Below, piece after piece: positions 18,401 to 27,699 of a DNA stretch of 64,000 nt; position 1 is the first letter of the stretch; every line of letters starts with the position of its first letter. The DNA is from Bacteroidales bacterium (lineage in GTDB: Bacteria > Bacteroidota > Bacteroidia > Bacteroidales > F082). Below the pieces are notes generated by a model, which worked only from the letters and a program-made list of their open reading frames with translations, searched no databases and was not told the DNA's origin. The position numbers were made by a program, and so were the translations under genes. The stretch covers positions 62,001 through 126,000 of the forward strand of contig JAFYIE010000079.1 in assembly GCA_017538795.1 (NCBI GenBank), written 5' to 3'.

Positions 18401-19527
18401 GGACAATGGAGACAAACGAGCCTTATGAAGGTAATTACTGTGTGAAGTCAGGAACAATCAGCCATAACCAAGAGACTTCGCTCATACTCTCTTACGAAGT
18501 AGGTGGAAACGACTCGATAGCATTCTATTATAAGGTATCGTCTGAGGGCAGCTATGACAAGTTGTATTTCTACATCGACAACATTGAAATGGGCAACTGG
18601 TCAGGCAGTGTTGCATGGTCAAGAGCACAATACGCTGTGACACCAGGAACACACGCTTTCAAATGGAGATATAAGAAAGACACCAGCGTTTCAAGCGGCA
18701 GTGATTGCGCTTGGATCGACTTTGTGATTCTGCCTACCGACCGTACTCTCAGCGTCAGCGCAGGTCTCGACATTAACATCTGCGACGACGAGGTGGCACA
18801 AATTAATGGTTTCGCTGCAAATCAGACATCATTGCAATGGTCTTCATCGGGCGACGGTATGTTCGATGACATAACAATCTTGAATCCTCTGTACACCCCA
18901 GGTATGCAAGACATAGCCAACGGCAACGTCACACTTACTTTGACAGCTTACAAAGACAGTGAAGTAATGAGCGACGACATGGTTATCTCATTTGTTGAAG
19001 AACCTGTTATGATTGGCGATGACGAAATCAGCGTCCTCTCAACAGAGCCGATTGACCTGGTTTACGAAATCGAGAACCTCGGCAACTTCAACGGTTGGAC
19101 GACAACAGGAACAGGCAGTTTCGCGAATCCATACGATTTGCAGACAGTCTACACACCATCTGAAGAAGACTTCGATGCCGCCGACATCGTACTTACAGCG
19201 AGCTACGATGGTTGCGGCTACAAGACATATCAGACTGATGTGAATGTACACTTCTCACATGAAGACGTTGTAACACCAGAAACTCATAAGTTGAGCATAC
19301 ATCCTAACCCGACAAGCAATATCATCAATATTTCAATAGGAGACATCTCTTCCGACGTCAATGTTGTGATTTACAACAACATCGGTCAGGTTGTTTATTC
19401 TATGAAATCAACTGTCGAGGGTGGATTCAACACTACTATCAATCTCAATGATCTCTCAGCCGGAGCTTACATCCTTCAGATCAGAAGCGATGAAAACGTC
19501 TGGACAAAGAGAATCATCAAGAGATAA
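15427..19527 (+). CDS. Secreted C25 (gingipain-family) cysteine peptidase with T9SS sorting domain
   Basis: A 1366-residue predicted secreted protease. It has a signal peptide (1-23, ending TATAQ), a propeptide (about 24-245) and a C25 catalytic domain (about 249-640). The His/Cys dyad is His496 in HRDHG and Cys529 in SINCLTGQ. An Ig-like C25 C-terminal domain, CARDB-like domains, a jelly-roll domain like the cleaved adhesins (FESGSLDPTLWANDV, about 980-1110) and PKD-like stretches follow. A type A T9SS sorting domain (about 1285-1366, LSIHPNPTSNIINIS to RIIKR) closes the protein. Substrate preference (Arg, Lys or other) cannot be read. It sits between rnfA and the antiporter without promoter-sized gaps. 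Confidence 0.9.
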   Translation: MKKLNLKSLFCLALILLGLTATAQEARTFNFNHEGKTGFKMTEQTRGNVSLVYSIDEMSLSAFVYNGEEMQTVDIADISLPNEKGLPNVPSYSRTIAIPQGAQAVLRVKNYEQQTITNVNVEPSLGVQVENEEPDMNYTKDMKVYAENAFYPAEFATVSAPSSIRGVDVVNICVNPVRFNPVTKEAIVYHNIEMEVEFVGGNGHFGDDRLRSPYFDPILAQNIMNYSSLPVIDYEARMQQWLRDGAEGAEYIIVIPNNDGFVEPAERLRDYRMAQGVITEVVKLEDMPATTTQMMKTWFHNAYNTWEIAPVAVLLFADHNTNMGQGIPAEEIYHSSSYGNCITDNQYADVTGDYLPEMIFCRLVAATDAEAAMMADKQIEYEYSNPNMDANAYNAPITALGWQTERWFQLCSEVVGGYFRAHGKNPQRINCIYQGTPGSQWSSATNTAQVVNYFGPAGVNYIPQTPSELGGWTGGDPNQIVVAINQGTMLVQHRDHGLETGWGEPAFRNTHVAQLTNTGKMPFVFSINCLTGQFDLTSGPCFAEAFMRHTYNGQNAGAVGLICPTDVSYSFCNDALVWGIYDQFQPDFMPTYPANTTTPAAVTENAGNWRPAFGLVAGKHFLNETTWPYNTDSKYITYQMFTAHCDAFLRLYTEVPETMTVQHQNVQIAGLDVFQITAPEGATIALTKGEGDDMEIVAVATATGSIQDVQIVPQVPPTILKLTVTGQNYLRYEAEIEVIPASGPYLVVNSYELNNEKTNVNFGDDVAMSIQLKNVGNSVAPAGTMTLTSDSEYVTITDGNASFDAIFSSTTFDINDAFSFSVSDEVPNKTAIDFLITITSGNDVYESHITMKAYAPLFEIGNMSIREIEGNGNGRLDPGETVKLKFYVENKGYADSDATNATLTMNNPFLQILSSNVVTTDSIAASDTHVFDYEVYVGNAPSGFAAEFNLSVASGVYTDTKDFSSKIGLNVEDFESGSLDPTLWANDVTYPWTMETNEPYEGNYCVKSGTISHNQETSLILSYEVGGNDSIAFYYKVSSEGSYDKLYFYIDNIEMGNWSGSVAWSRAQYAVTPGTHAFKWRYKKDTSVSSGSDCAWIDFVILPTDRTLSVSAGLDINICDDEVAQINGFAANQTSLQWSSSGDGMFDDITILNPLYTPGMQDIANGNVTLTLTAYKDSEVMSDDMVISFVEEPVMIGDDEISVLSTEPIDLVYEIENLGNFNGWTTTGTGSFANPYDLQTVYTPSEEDFDAADIVLTASYDGCGYKTYQTDVNVHFSHEDVVTPETHKLSIHPNPTSNIINISIGDISSDVNVVIYNNIGQVVYSMKSTVEGGFNTTINLNDLSAGAYILQIRSDENVWTKRIIKR

Positions 19528-19542
19528 CTAATTTAGTAACGA

Positions 19543-21780
19543 ATGGAAGGAGTACCTGCTCTATTTTTCGACTTAGCCCTAATTCTTATTACGGCTGGCG
19601 TTACCACTGTCATCTTTAAATGGTTGAAACAACCGTTGGTGCTTGGTTACATCGTGGCAGGCTTCCTTATTGGACCGCATTTCACGTATTTTCCGGTCGT
19701 CGGCGACAATAGTAGCGTATCGACATGGAGTGAAATAGGAATGGTATTCCTTCTATTCGCTATTGGTCTTGAATTCTCGTTCAAGAAACTCAAAAAAGTA
19801 GGCGGTCCTGGCGCGATTATGGTTCTCACCGAACTCATAATCATGTTCTCGATCGGTTTTTTAATAGGAAAGCTCTTCGGATGGCAGAAAATGAACTGTA
19901 TCTTCCTCGGCTGCATGCTTTCCATCTCCTCCACCAGCATCATCGTCAAGGCTTTTGACGATCTGAAACTCAAAAACGAGAAATTCACAGCCGACGTAAT
20001 CGGAGCACTCGTGGTTGAAGACCTCGTTGCCGTTATTCTGATGGTTATTTTATCAACATTATCGGTAAAAAACACCTTCGACGGCGGCGAGCTCGTGCTG
20101 AGCATGGTGAAACTAATGTTTTTCCTCATTATCTGGTTTATTTTCGGCATCTATCTGATACCTTCCTTCCTCAGACTAATCAGGAAATTCATGACAAAAG
20201 AAACGCTGGTGATAATATCTATCGGCTTGTGTTTCATGATGGTGATGCTCGCCAACTACGCGGGTTTCTCATCAGCTCTCGGCGCTTTCGTCATGGGTTC
20301 AATCCTTGCGGAGACGCTTGAGGCCGACATCATTCATCGTCTCGTCACGCCGATAAAAAACCTTTTCGCTGCTATTTTCTTCGTCTCCGTCGGCATGCTC
20401 GTCGACCCGGAAATCCTGGTGGAATACACCTGGCCGGTGATAATCATCGCACTCACCGTGATGATCGTCAAGACGTTAAGCGCCACCTTCGGAATGCTCA
20501 TCTCAGGAAGAGACATCCATACTTCTTTCAAGGCAGGATTCTGCTTCTGCCAAATCGGTGAGTTCTCATTCATCATCGCCGCTTTAGGCTTGAGCTTCAA
20601 AGTGATAGATGAGTTCCTCTACCCTATCATCGTCACCGTTTCAATAGTGACGACATTCTTCACGCCATACATAATGCGTATCGCCGACCCGTTATACAAC
20701 TGGCTAAACCCAAGGATTCCAGAACGTTGGAAACAGACGATGACAAACTACTCTGAAGGCTTCAAGGTGAACGAAGACACCACCCTTACATTCAAAACGT
20801 TCGTCATAAACCAGTTTAAAAATATGGTGATTTACGGATGTATCATCTTCGCAATGGGGGTGATTTGTCTGTCACTAACGGGAGCCCTTATCATCAACAA
20901 CATAAATGGAATATGGGGTGTCATCACATCAATAGCCGTAACGCTATTCATAGTGTCACCTTTCATCTGGGCCATGGCCTTCAAATACAAAATATCTCTC
21001 ACAAACTCAAAGCTGATAACGAAAAACAAATTCGAACATCATGTCATCGTCTTTATCTTCGTTTTGAGATATATAATAGCCATAATAGTTATCACATCAA
21101 TAATTCGACATTTCATAAGCATCAACATATTTGGAGCTTTGGGAATAGCTTTCGCTGTCTCTCTGATACTCGCTATCTCAAACGGAATCATGAAATTCTA
21201 TGACAGAATAGAGAAAAATTTCATGGAAAACCTCAACAAACGTCAGAAACAGGCGTCATTCATCATTCCGGAAGTGCTCCAACAGAATTTCCATCTCGAA
21301 AAAGTGACAGTCAGCCCGTTGAGTCAGGTTGTCGGAAAACAGCTGAAAGATACCGTGTTCCGCAGCAAATACAAAGTCAGCGTCGTGTGCATCGAGAGAG
21401 GCAAGAACATCTACGACCTTCCCGATAAAGACATGGCTTTCTATCCTTACGACATCGTGACTCTGGTCGGATGCGACGAAAACATAAACAAAGTGAAACC
21501 TATCATAGAAGTCGAGGACACCGAACTGATTCGCGAGCGTGTGGCGCATAAGATGAATCTTCATTTCGTCACAATATCCGAAAGAAGCCCGCTGTGCCAT
21601 GTCTCGCTTCTCAACTCAATGTTCAAAGACAAATACGACGCAATGGTAATCGCGATACAAAGAGGCAGCGATTACATATTAAGTCCTTCAGCCTCAACCA
21701 TTTTCCACGACAAAGACATTATTTGGTTCGTGAGTTCAAATGACGCGGCAAAAATGATAAAACAAAAAGAAGAAATATAA
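19543..21780 (+). CDS. CPA2-family cation:proton antiporter with two C-terminal RCK_C/TrkA-C domains
   Basis: A 745-residue membrane protein with about 12-13 membrane segments in the first 530 residues. Family motifs include GALVVEDLVAVILMV (near residue 155) and SSALGAFVMGSILAE. The cytoplasmic tail holds two TrkA-C-like domains: VTVSPLSQVVGKQLKDTVF at about 590 and a second one from about 670. It lacks an evident Rossmann RCK_N domain. It should exchange K+ or Na+ for H+ under ligand control. It lies 15 bases after one C25 peptidase gene and 17 before the other, inside the run linking rnf and nqr, which suggests a role in balancing the ion gradient made by the pumps. Confidence 0.85.
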   Translation: MEGVPALFFDLALILITAGVTTVIFKWLKQPLVLGYIVAGFLIGPHFTYFPVVGDNSSVSTWSEIGMVFLLFAIGLEFSFKKLKKVGGPGAIMVLTELIIMFSIGFLIGKLFGWQKMNCIFLGCMLSISSTSIIVKAFDDLKLKNEKFTADVIGALVVEDLVAVILMVILSTLSVKNTFDGGELVLSMVKLMFFLIIWFIFGIYLIPSFLRLIRKFMTKETLVIISIGLCFMMVMLANYAGFSSALGAFVMGSILAETLEADIIHRLVTPIKNLFAAIFFVSVGMLVDPEILVEYTWPVIIIALTVMIVKTLSATFGMLISGRDIHTSFKAGFCFCQIGEFSFIIAALGLSFKVIDEFLYPIIVTVSIVTTFFTPYIMRIADPLYNWLNPRIPERWKQTMTNYSEGFKVNEDTTLTFKTFVINQFKNMVIYGCIIFAMGVICLSLTGALIINNINGIWGVITSIAVTLFIVSPFIWAMAFKYKISLTNSKLITKNKFEHHVIVFIFVLRYIIAIIVITSIIRHFISINIFGALGIAFAVSLILAISNGIMKFYDRIEKNFMENLNKRQKQASFIIPEVLQQNFHLEKVTVSPLSQVVGKQLKDTVFRSKYKVSVVCIERGKNIYDLPDKDMAFYPYDIVTLVGCDENINKVKPIIEVEDTELIRERVAHKMNLHFVTISERSPLCHVSLLNSMFKDKYDAMVIAIQRGSDYILSPSASTIFHDKDIIWFVSSNDAAKMIKQKEEI

Positions 21781-21797
21781 AATTTAACCATTTCCAT

Positions 21798-24700
21798 ATG
21801 AAAACAACATCTCTTTTCTCAAAGATAATAATCTCGGCGGTAATACTGTTCTCGTCATTCACGGCGTTAGCACAGAGCTTCGAGATTGTGAACAGCAACC
21901 GCTCCAACCTCGAGTTGAGCCTCACCATTGACAAATTCTCTCTCGAGAACACAAGTAAAAGCGGTATCGACGGACAAACAATCGTGCTCAGCGGCATTTT
22001 CCTACCCAACCAAGCCGGAATGCCCGACTTGCCTGTAGTCTCAAGCTATGTGGCGATTCCAAGAGGCGCTAATGTAGTTTTAAACGTCAAAAATCAGGTG
22101 ACTGAGACTGTCTCAGGCGTCGAGCTCATGCCTGCGCCAGAGCTGCCGTTAGACGACGACAAAAGCCCGATGAAATACTATCGCGACGCGACGGTTTATT
22201 CAACCGACGCCTTCTACCCTGCCAACCCTATTATAGCGTCAGAACCGATGAAAATCCGCGACGTGGACGTTGTCATCGTCAGCGTGACACCCTTCCAATA
22301 TAACCCTGTCACAAAAGAACTTGTTGTGACAAGACAACTCAACCTTGAAGTCGTTTTTGAAGGTGGCAACGGCAATTTCGGTGGTGATCCGCGCTATCGC
22401 AGCACCGCCTGGGATCATATCATCCGCGACATGGTCATCAACGAGAGCATCCTGCCCGACGCTGATTATAAGAACTTTATAAAAGAAGCGGTGCAACGTC
22501 GTGACACTGGCTGCGAATATCTCATCATCACTCCCGACAACGATGATTTCATCCAACTTGCCGACTCCATCAAGCTTTTCCGTAACCAGCAAGGCATCCT
22601 CACCGATGTCGTTACAGTGACTGAATGCGGCGGCAACAGCCAAAGCGCTATCCGTAGCTACATTCAGAACGCCTACAACAACTGGGACATCCCTGTCTCA
22701 GCGGTGCTCATCCTCGGCGACCATAACACTGACGGCACTCAAGGCGTGGTTTCGTACACTATGAACAACCACCCAGGCGACGGCAACCCATACATCTCCG
22801 ATAATAAATACGGCGACATGAACAACAACCATCTTCCGGATGTCGTCATCGGACGTATCACGGGGCGTAACTATGACGAGCTTTACCACATGATTAACAA
22901 GGACTTACAGTACGAGCGTCATCCTTCAACTAATCCGCGTTTCTATGATAAGCCTATCACAGCCATGGGATTCCAGCTCGAACGTTGGTTCCAGCTCTGC
23001 TCTGAGATAGTCAACGGATTCTGGGAATATGAGTTAGGCAAACACCCTGTGCGCGCCAACGCCATTTACCAAGGCACACCTGGCAGCAGATGGTCGTCGG
23101 CCGAACGCACCAACACTATCGTCAACTACTTCGGTCCTAACGGTTTAGGTTATATTCCACAAAACATGTCGCACCTCACCGAATGGGATGCCACATGGCA
23201 GTTTATCAACGAAAACATCAACGCCGGCGCGTTCATCATCCAGCACCGCGACCACGGAGCCGAGGAGCTGTGGGGCGAGCCGTCATATTCTATAAGCAGC
23301 ATCAACCGTCTCGTCAATCCCGACCTGACATTTGTGATGTCGAACAACTGCCTCACAGGAAGGTTCAACTACGGCGGCGTCAACGGGACATGCTTCGCCG
23401 AGGCATTCCACCGTCATCAATACGGCGCGCTGGGTCTTGTAGCAGCGACAGAGGTGTCGTACTCTTTCGTCAACGACGTGTACGTCTGGGGAGCCTACGA
23501 CAACATGTGGCCTAATTTCATGCCGACATTCGGCACGCACCACCCTACAGATTTTGTCTTGCCCGCCTACGCTAACGCCTCAGGAAAATACTTCCTGCAA
23601 CAGTCGAACTGGACTGGCGAAAGTGTCAAGGAAATAACATATTATCTCTTCCATCATCATGGCGACGTGTATATGAATCTTTATACCGAGATGCCTCAAA
23701 ATCTTGATGTAACAATGCTTCCTGTCGTCGTTGAAGGCGCCACACAATATCAGATAACAGCGACTGAAAATGCTACAATCTGCTTATCAAACAACGGCAC
23801 AATCATTGGTTTAGCCACTGCCACAGGTCAACCGCAGACAATAGAGATAGCGCCACAAGCCATTGGTGACGAAGTGCTTTTGACAGTCACAAAACAAGAT
23901 TATTACAGATACACCAAGAAAATCTCTGTCATCCCAAATGAAGGCCCTTACCTAATCTTCAGCAGCTACGAATTGAATGGTTCCGACAACGACCAACTCG
24001 ATTTTAACGAAGAAACCGGGTTAAATATCGCTATTCACAATGTCGGTTTCGAAAACATACAAAATGTGAACGTTGAGTTGACGACAGACTCTCCTTATGT
24101 GCAAATCAATTCTGTTTCAACGACTTACGAATCACTCAACGTGAATGAGATTGTGACTAAAAACAACGCTTTCGCGATAAAAGTAAGCGACGACGTTCCT
24201 GACCAGACAAAGATAAACTTCCACCTTAGCATGAGCAACGGAAGTCATTCATTTACAGACGATTTCATTATCATAGCCAATGCCCCTGTGTTTAAAATCA
24301 CGCATTTCAACATTAAAGACGCTAACGGAAACCCGATCGACAGACTTTATAAAGGCGAAACGTCACAACTAACGTTTACCGTTAATAATAAGGGACATAG
24401 CAACAGCAACAGTGTAAATCACAACTTCCTTATCGATGCACCTATCATCATTTATGAAGAGCAGACGATAACGACCGACGGAATCGCCGCCAACGACAGC
24501 ATCGACGTGACTTTCACAGTAACAGTATCAGAAAGTTCTCCAGACGGTGCTATTCTTGACGATAACCTGAGAGTGACATCAAACGGCTATATCGAACAAT
24601 ACCAATCAAGCATACCTCTTGGAAATTGTATCGAAAACTTTGAGAATGAAACACTTAACCAATTATTCCAATGGAGTAATTCAGGCGCTTCACCATGGTT

Positions 24701-25286
24701 TAAGGATGAAAACGACCCATACGAAGGCAACTATTGTTTCACAGGTGTATCTTCTGAAACGGGTACCACATCAAAGATAGCGTTAGTTGTTGAAACTGAA
24801 ATAGACGATATCGTTTCATTCTACTATAAAGGCTCTGTAAACGCCGCCGATGTTTTTGAATTTACATTGGACACCGAGAAATTCACTTTATCAGGCAACG
24901 AATGGCAGTATTTCGTACAACCACTTAAAATAGGCAAGCACCTATTGAGATGGACATTCTCAAGAAAAAGTAACTCCAACGAAGGCTCAGCTTCAATTGA
25001 CCTCATAAAACTGCCTCCGATGCATGTCGAAATCACTGACGTTGAAGAAGTTATAGAAAAAAACAATACCATTACCGTATATCCTAATCCGGGAAAGAAC
25101 GAGTTGAATATAATAACACCAGAAAACAATTTCTCAAAGCTGCAAATCTTTGATTTCCAAGGCAGAATGATTCTTGAAAAAGAAATTGACAGCGATATTA
25201 TGACTATCAACACCGAGAATTGGGCGACAGGATTGTATTTCTGGAAGGTGGGTAACGAAACAGGAAAATGGCTAAAATCAAGATAA
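21798..25286 (+). CDS. Second secreted C25 (gingipain-family) peptidase with T9SS sorting domain
   Basis: A 1162-residue paralogue of the peptidase encoded at 15427. It has a signal peptide (1-25, ending TALAQ), a propeptide, and a C25 domain from about residue 239. The dyad is His486 in HRDHG and Cys518 in SNNCLTGR. Ig-like and CARDB-like domains, a jelly-roll domain (about 950-1080) and a T9SS sorting domain (about 1088-1162, ITVYPNPGKNELNI) follow. It lacks the PKD-like stretches of the larger paralogue. Its last 19 bases overlap the start of nqrA in another frame, tying protease and NQR translation. Confidence 0.9.
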   Translation: MKTTSLFSKIIISAVILFSSFTALAQSFEIVNSNRSNLELSLTIDKFSLENTSKSGIDGQTIVLSGIFLPNQAGMPDLPVVSSYVAIPRGANVVLNVKNQVTETVSGVELMPAPELPLDDDKSPMKYYRDATVYSTDAFYPANPIIASEPMKIRDVDVVIVSVTPFQYNPVTKELVVTRQLNLEVVFEGGNGNFGGDPRYRSTAWDHIIRDMVINESILPDADYKNFIKEAVQRRDTGCEYLIITPDNDDFIQLADSIKLFRNQQGILTDVVTVTECGGNSQSAIRSYIQNAYNNWDIPVSAVLILGDHNTDGTQGVVSYTMNNHPGDGNPYISDNKYGDMNNNHLPDVVIGRITGRNYDELYHMINKDLQYERHPSTNPRFYDKPITAMGFQLERWFQLCSEIVNGFWEYELGKHPVRANAIYQGTPGSRWSSAERTNTIVNYFGPNGLGYIPQNMSHLTEWDATWQFINENINAGAFIIQHRDHGAEELWGEPSYSISSINRLVNPDLTFVMSNNCLTGRFNYGGVNGTCFAEAFHRHQYGALGLVAATEVSYSFVNDVYVWGAYDNMWPNFMPTFGTHHPTDFVLPAYANASGKYFLQQSNWTGESVKEITYYLFHHHGDVYMNLYTEMPQNLDVTMLPVVVEGATQYQITATENATICLSNNGTIIGLATATGQPQTIEIAPQAIGDEVLLTVTKQDYYRYTKKISVIPNEGPYLIFSSYELNGSDNDQLDFNEETGLNIAIHNVGFENIQNVNVELTTDSPYVQINSVSTTYESLNVNEIVTKNNAFAIKVSDDVPDQTKINFHLSMSNGSHSFTDDFIIIANAPVFKITHFNIKDANGNPIDRLYKGETSQLTFTVNNKGHSNSNSVNHNFLIDAPIIIYEEQTITTDGIAANDSIDVTFTVTVSESSPDGAILDDNLRVTSNGYIEQYQSSIPLGNCIENFENETLNQLFQWSNSGASPWFKDENDPYEGNYCFTGVSSETGTTSKIALVVETEIDDIVSFYYKGSVNAADVFEFTLDTEKFTLSGNEWQYFVQPLKIGKHLLRWTFSRKSNSNEGSASIDLIKLPPMHVEITDVEEVIEKNNTITVYPNPGKNELNIITPENNFSKLQIFDFQGRMILEKEIDSDIMTINTENWATGLYFWKVGNETGKWLKSR

Positions 25287-26593
25287 GAAAAGGTAAGGAT
25301 ATCCGTCTCGCAGGCATGCCCTCGAAACATCTCGAATGCTTCGAGCCAACGTCTTGTGCCATAAAACCCACTGATTTCATTGGCGTCTTACCGAAACTGC
25401 ACGTTGAGGAAGGCGATACAGTGAAAGTTGGTTCAGTGCTGTTTCATGACAAAAACAACGAGAACATAGTTTTCACCTCCCCCGTCTCAGGGACGGTAAA
25501 AGCCATCGTCAGAGGCGAGAAACGCGCAATTTTGGAAGTCATAGTTGAATCCGACGGCAAAAACGAAGCCATCGATTTCGGTGCAGCAAATTCATCAGAA
25601 TTATCACGCAACGAATTGATCGACAAAATGTTACAAAGCGGCGTCTGGCCAATGCTGCGCCAGCGCCCGTTTGCAACCATAGCCAACCCAAACGATAGGC
25701 CGAAACATATTTTCATCTCGATGTTCGACACCGCGCCGTTGGCACCCGATAACGATTATATCATTTCGGAGATGTCCCAGGAAACGTCTCTACAAATGGG
25801 AGTCAACGTTCTGTCGAAACTGACCGACGGCAACGTCTATATCAACATAAACACCAGTTCAACGACATGTAGAGACGCGATTAATCGCATCTCTACGATG
25901 GAATCAATTGATGGACACGCTAACAATATTGTGGTAATCGAATTTGAAGGTCCCCACCCTGCCGGCAACGTCGGGACGCAAATCAACGCCATCTCGCCGA
26001 TAAACAAAGGCGAAATCGTGTGGTACTGCTATCCGCAGGACGTCATCACCATCGGAAACCTGTTCCTGACAGGCAAATACGACAGCACACGTATCATCGC
26101 GACGACAGGCTCGGCGGTGAAAGACCCGCATTATTACAAAACAAAAATCGGAGCCGACATCACACCTATATTAAATATAGATGAAAACTCACGCGTTATC
26201 AGCGGTAACGTGCTGACAGGGACAAACATCACCAACGACGGGTACCTTTGTTTCCACGACACACAGGTCACGGTGATACCCGAAGGCAACGAATATAAGC
26301 TTTTCGGTTGGTTACTGCCGATAACAAAGCGTTTCACCAACACAAACACCAAAGGCGACACCCGCCCGTACATAATGACTGGCGAGTTTGAACGCGTGTT
26401 TCCATTTGACATCTACCCGATGCAGCTCATCAAGGCTTGCCTTATCAAAGACATCGACCAGATGGAGGAACTCGGCATCTATGAGGTTGACGCTGAAGAC
26501 TTTGCGCTTTGTGAAGTCATCGACCCGTCAAAGACTTCGATACAACAAATTATTCGCAAAGGACTTGAATTTATCAGAAAGGAAACGAACTAA
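25268..26593 (+). CDS. nqrA: Na+-translocating NADH-quinone reductase subunit A
   Basis: NqrA is the large cytoplasm-facing subunit associated with quinone reduction in the Na+-NQR. The 441-residue protein begins MAKIKIRKGKDIRLAGMP, the family start. It has the lipoyl-like VLPKLHVEEGDTVKVGSVL region and the HPAGNVGTQINAISPI motif near residue 230. NqrA has no membrane segments and none is seen here. Its ATG lies inside the preceding C25 gene (19-base overlap). Together with NqrF it distinguishes this cluster from a second RNF. Confidence 0.95.
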   Translation: MAKIKIRKGKDIRLAGMPSKHLECFEPTSCAIKPTDFIGVLPKLHVEEGDTVKVGSVLFHDKNNENIVFTSPVSGTVKAIVRGEKRAILEVIVESDGKNEAIDFGAANSSELSRNELIDKMLQSGVWPMLRQRPFATIANPNDRPKHIFISMFDTAPLAPDNDYIISEMSQETSLQMGVNVLSKLTDGNVYININTSSTTCRDAINRISTMESIDGHANNIVVIEFEGPHPAGNVGTQINAISPINKGEIVWYCYPQDVITIGNLFLTGKYDSTRIIATTGSAVKDPHYYKTKIGADITPILNIDENSRVISGNVLTGTNITNDGYLCFHDTQVTVIPEGNEYKLFGWLLPITKRFTNTNTKGDTRPYIMTGEFERVFPFDIYPMQLIKACLIKDIDQMEELGIYEVDAEDFALCEVIDPSKTSIQQIIRKGLEFIRKETN

Positions 26594-27699
26594 TGGGACT
26601 CAGGAAATATATCGATAAAATCAAGCCAAACTTCGAAGAAAACGGTAAATTCGCCAAGTTTCACTCGACTTTCGAGGCGTTTGAGACGTTTCTTTACACA
26701 CCTAACCGAGTGACGAGCTGCGGCGCTCACATCCGCGACAGCGTCGACATGAAACGTAACATGATTTCGGTGCTCATCGCGCTCATCCCATGCTTTTTGT
26801 TCGGGACATGGAACATCGGTTACCAGCACTTTCTTTCACTTGGTGAAAGCGTAACGTTCTGGCAGACATTCGGTTACGGACTTTTAAAGATAATCCCTTT
26901 ATATTTAGTCAGCTACATTGTCGGCCTGGCTATTGAGTTCACTTTTGCTGAAATCAGGCACGAGGAAGTCAACGAAGGCTATTTTGTGACTGGATTTCTC
27001 ATCCCACTCATCATGCCTGTCGAAGTACCGCTCTGGATGCTTGCGATAGCCGTGGCTTTCGCTGTAATCATTGGAAAAGAGGTTTTTGGAGGCAGCGGCA
27101 TGAATGTGGTAAACCCAGCGTTGCTGGCGCGCGCGTTCCTGTTTTTTTCATACCCTTCAAAAATGACAGGTATTGACGCTTACAGCGGTGCAACGCCTCT
27201 TGGCACTATTTTCAACGGAGGAAGTGTGAACGAACTGCCGAGTCTGATGGATATGTTTGTCGGGACTATCCCAGGCAGCATCGGTGAGACATCGAAAATA
27301 GCAATTTTAATTGGAGCATTATTCCTGATAATCAATGGAATACTAAGCTTGAGAATCATAATCTCAACATTCATCGGAGCGATAGCAATGAGTCTGTTAA
27401 TTTCTGATATCCCGTTTTATTACCATCTATTGATGGGCGGATTCCTGTTTGGAACATTCTTCATGGCTACCGACCCAGTGACAGCGGCACAAACTAACAT
27501 CGGAAAATGGATTTACGGATTCCTCATCGGAGCGATAGCGATACTGATTCGTGTAGCAAATCCCGGCTATCCTGAAGGCATGATGCTCGCGATACTGTTG
27601 ATGAACGTCTTCGCGCCTCTCATCGACTGGTGTGTGGTGGCATGCAACATCCGCAAACGTAAAAAACGCTGGGCTGCAGCAGAAAGGAGCGCTAAATGA
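26593..27699 (+). CDS. nqrB: Na+-translocating NADH-quinone reductase subunit B
   Basis: A membrane subunit of 368 residues with about ten membrane segments. Covalent FMN is expected on Thr201 in DAYSGATPL. The N-terminal cytoplasmic segment RVTSCGAHIRDSVDMKR is NqrB-like. Its ATG shares one base with the nqrA stop (TAATG), and its end overlaps nqrC by 4 bases. Confidence 0.95.
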   Translation: MGLRKYIDKIKPNFEENGKFAKFHSTFEAFETFLYTPNRVTSCGAHIRDSVDMKRNMISVLIALIPCFLFGTWNIGYQHFLSLGESVTFWQTFGYGLLKIIPLYLVSYIVGLAIEFTFAEIRHEEVNEGYFVTGFLIPLIMPVEVPLWMLAIAVAFAVIIGKEVFGGSGMNVVNPALLARAFLFFSYPSKMTGIDAYSGATPLGTIFNGGSVNELPSLMDMFVGTIPGSIGETSKIAILIGALFLIINGILSLRIIISTFIGAIAMSLLISDIPFYYHLLMGGFLFGTFFMATDPVTAAQTNIGKWIYGFLIGAIAILIRVANPGYPEGMMLAILLMNVFAPLIDWCVVACNIRKRKKRWAAAERSAK

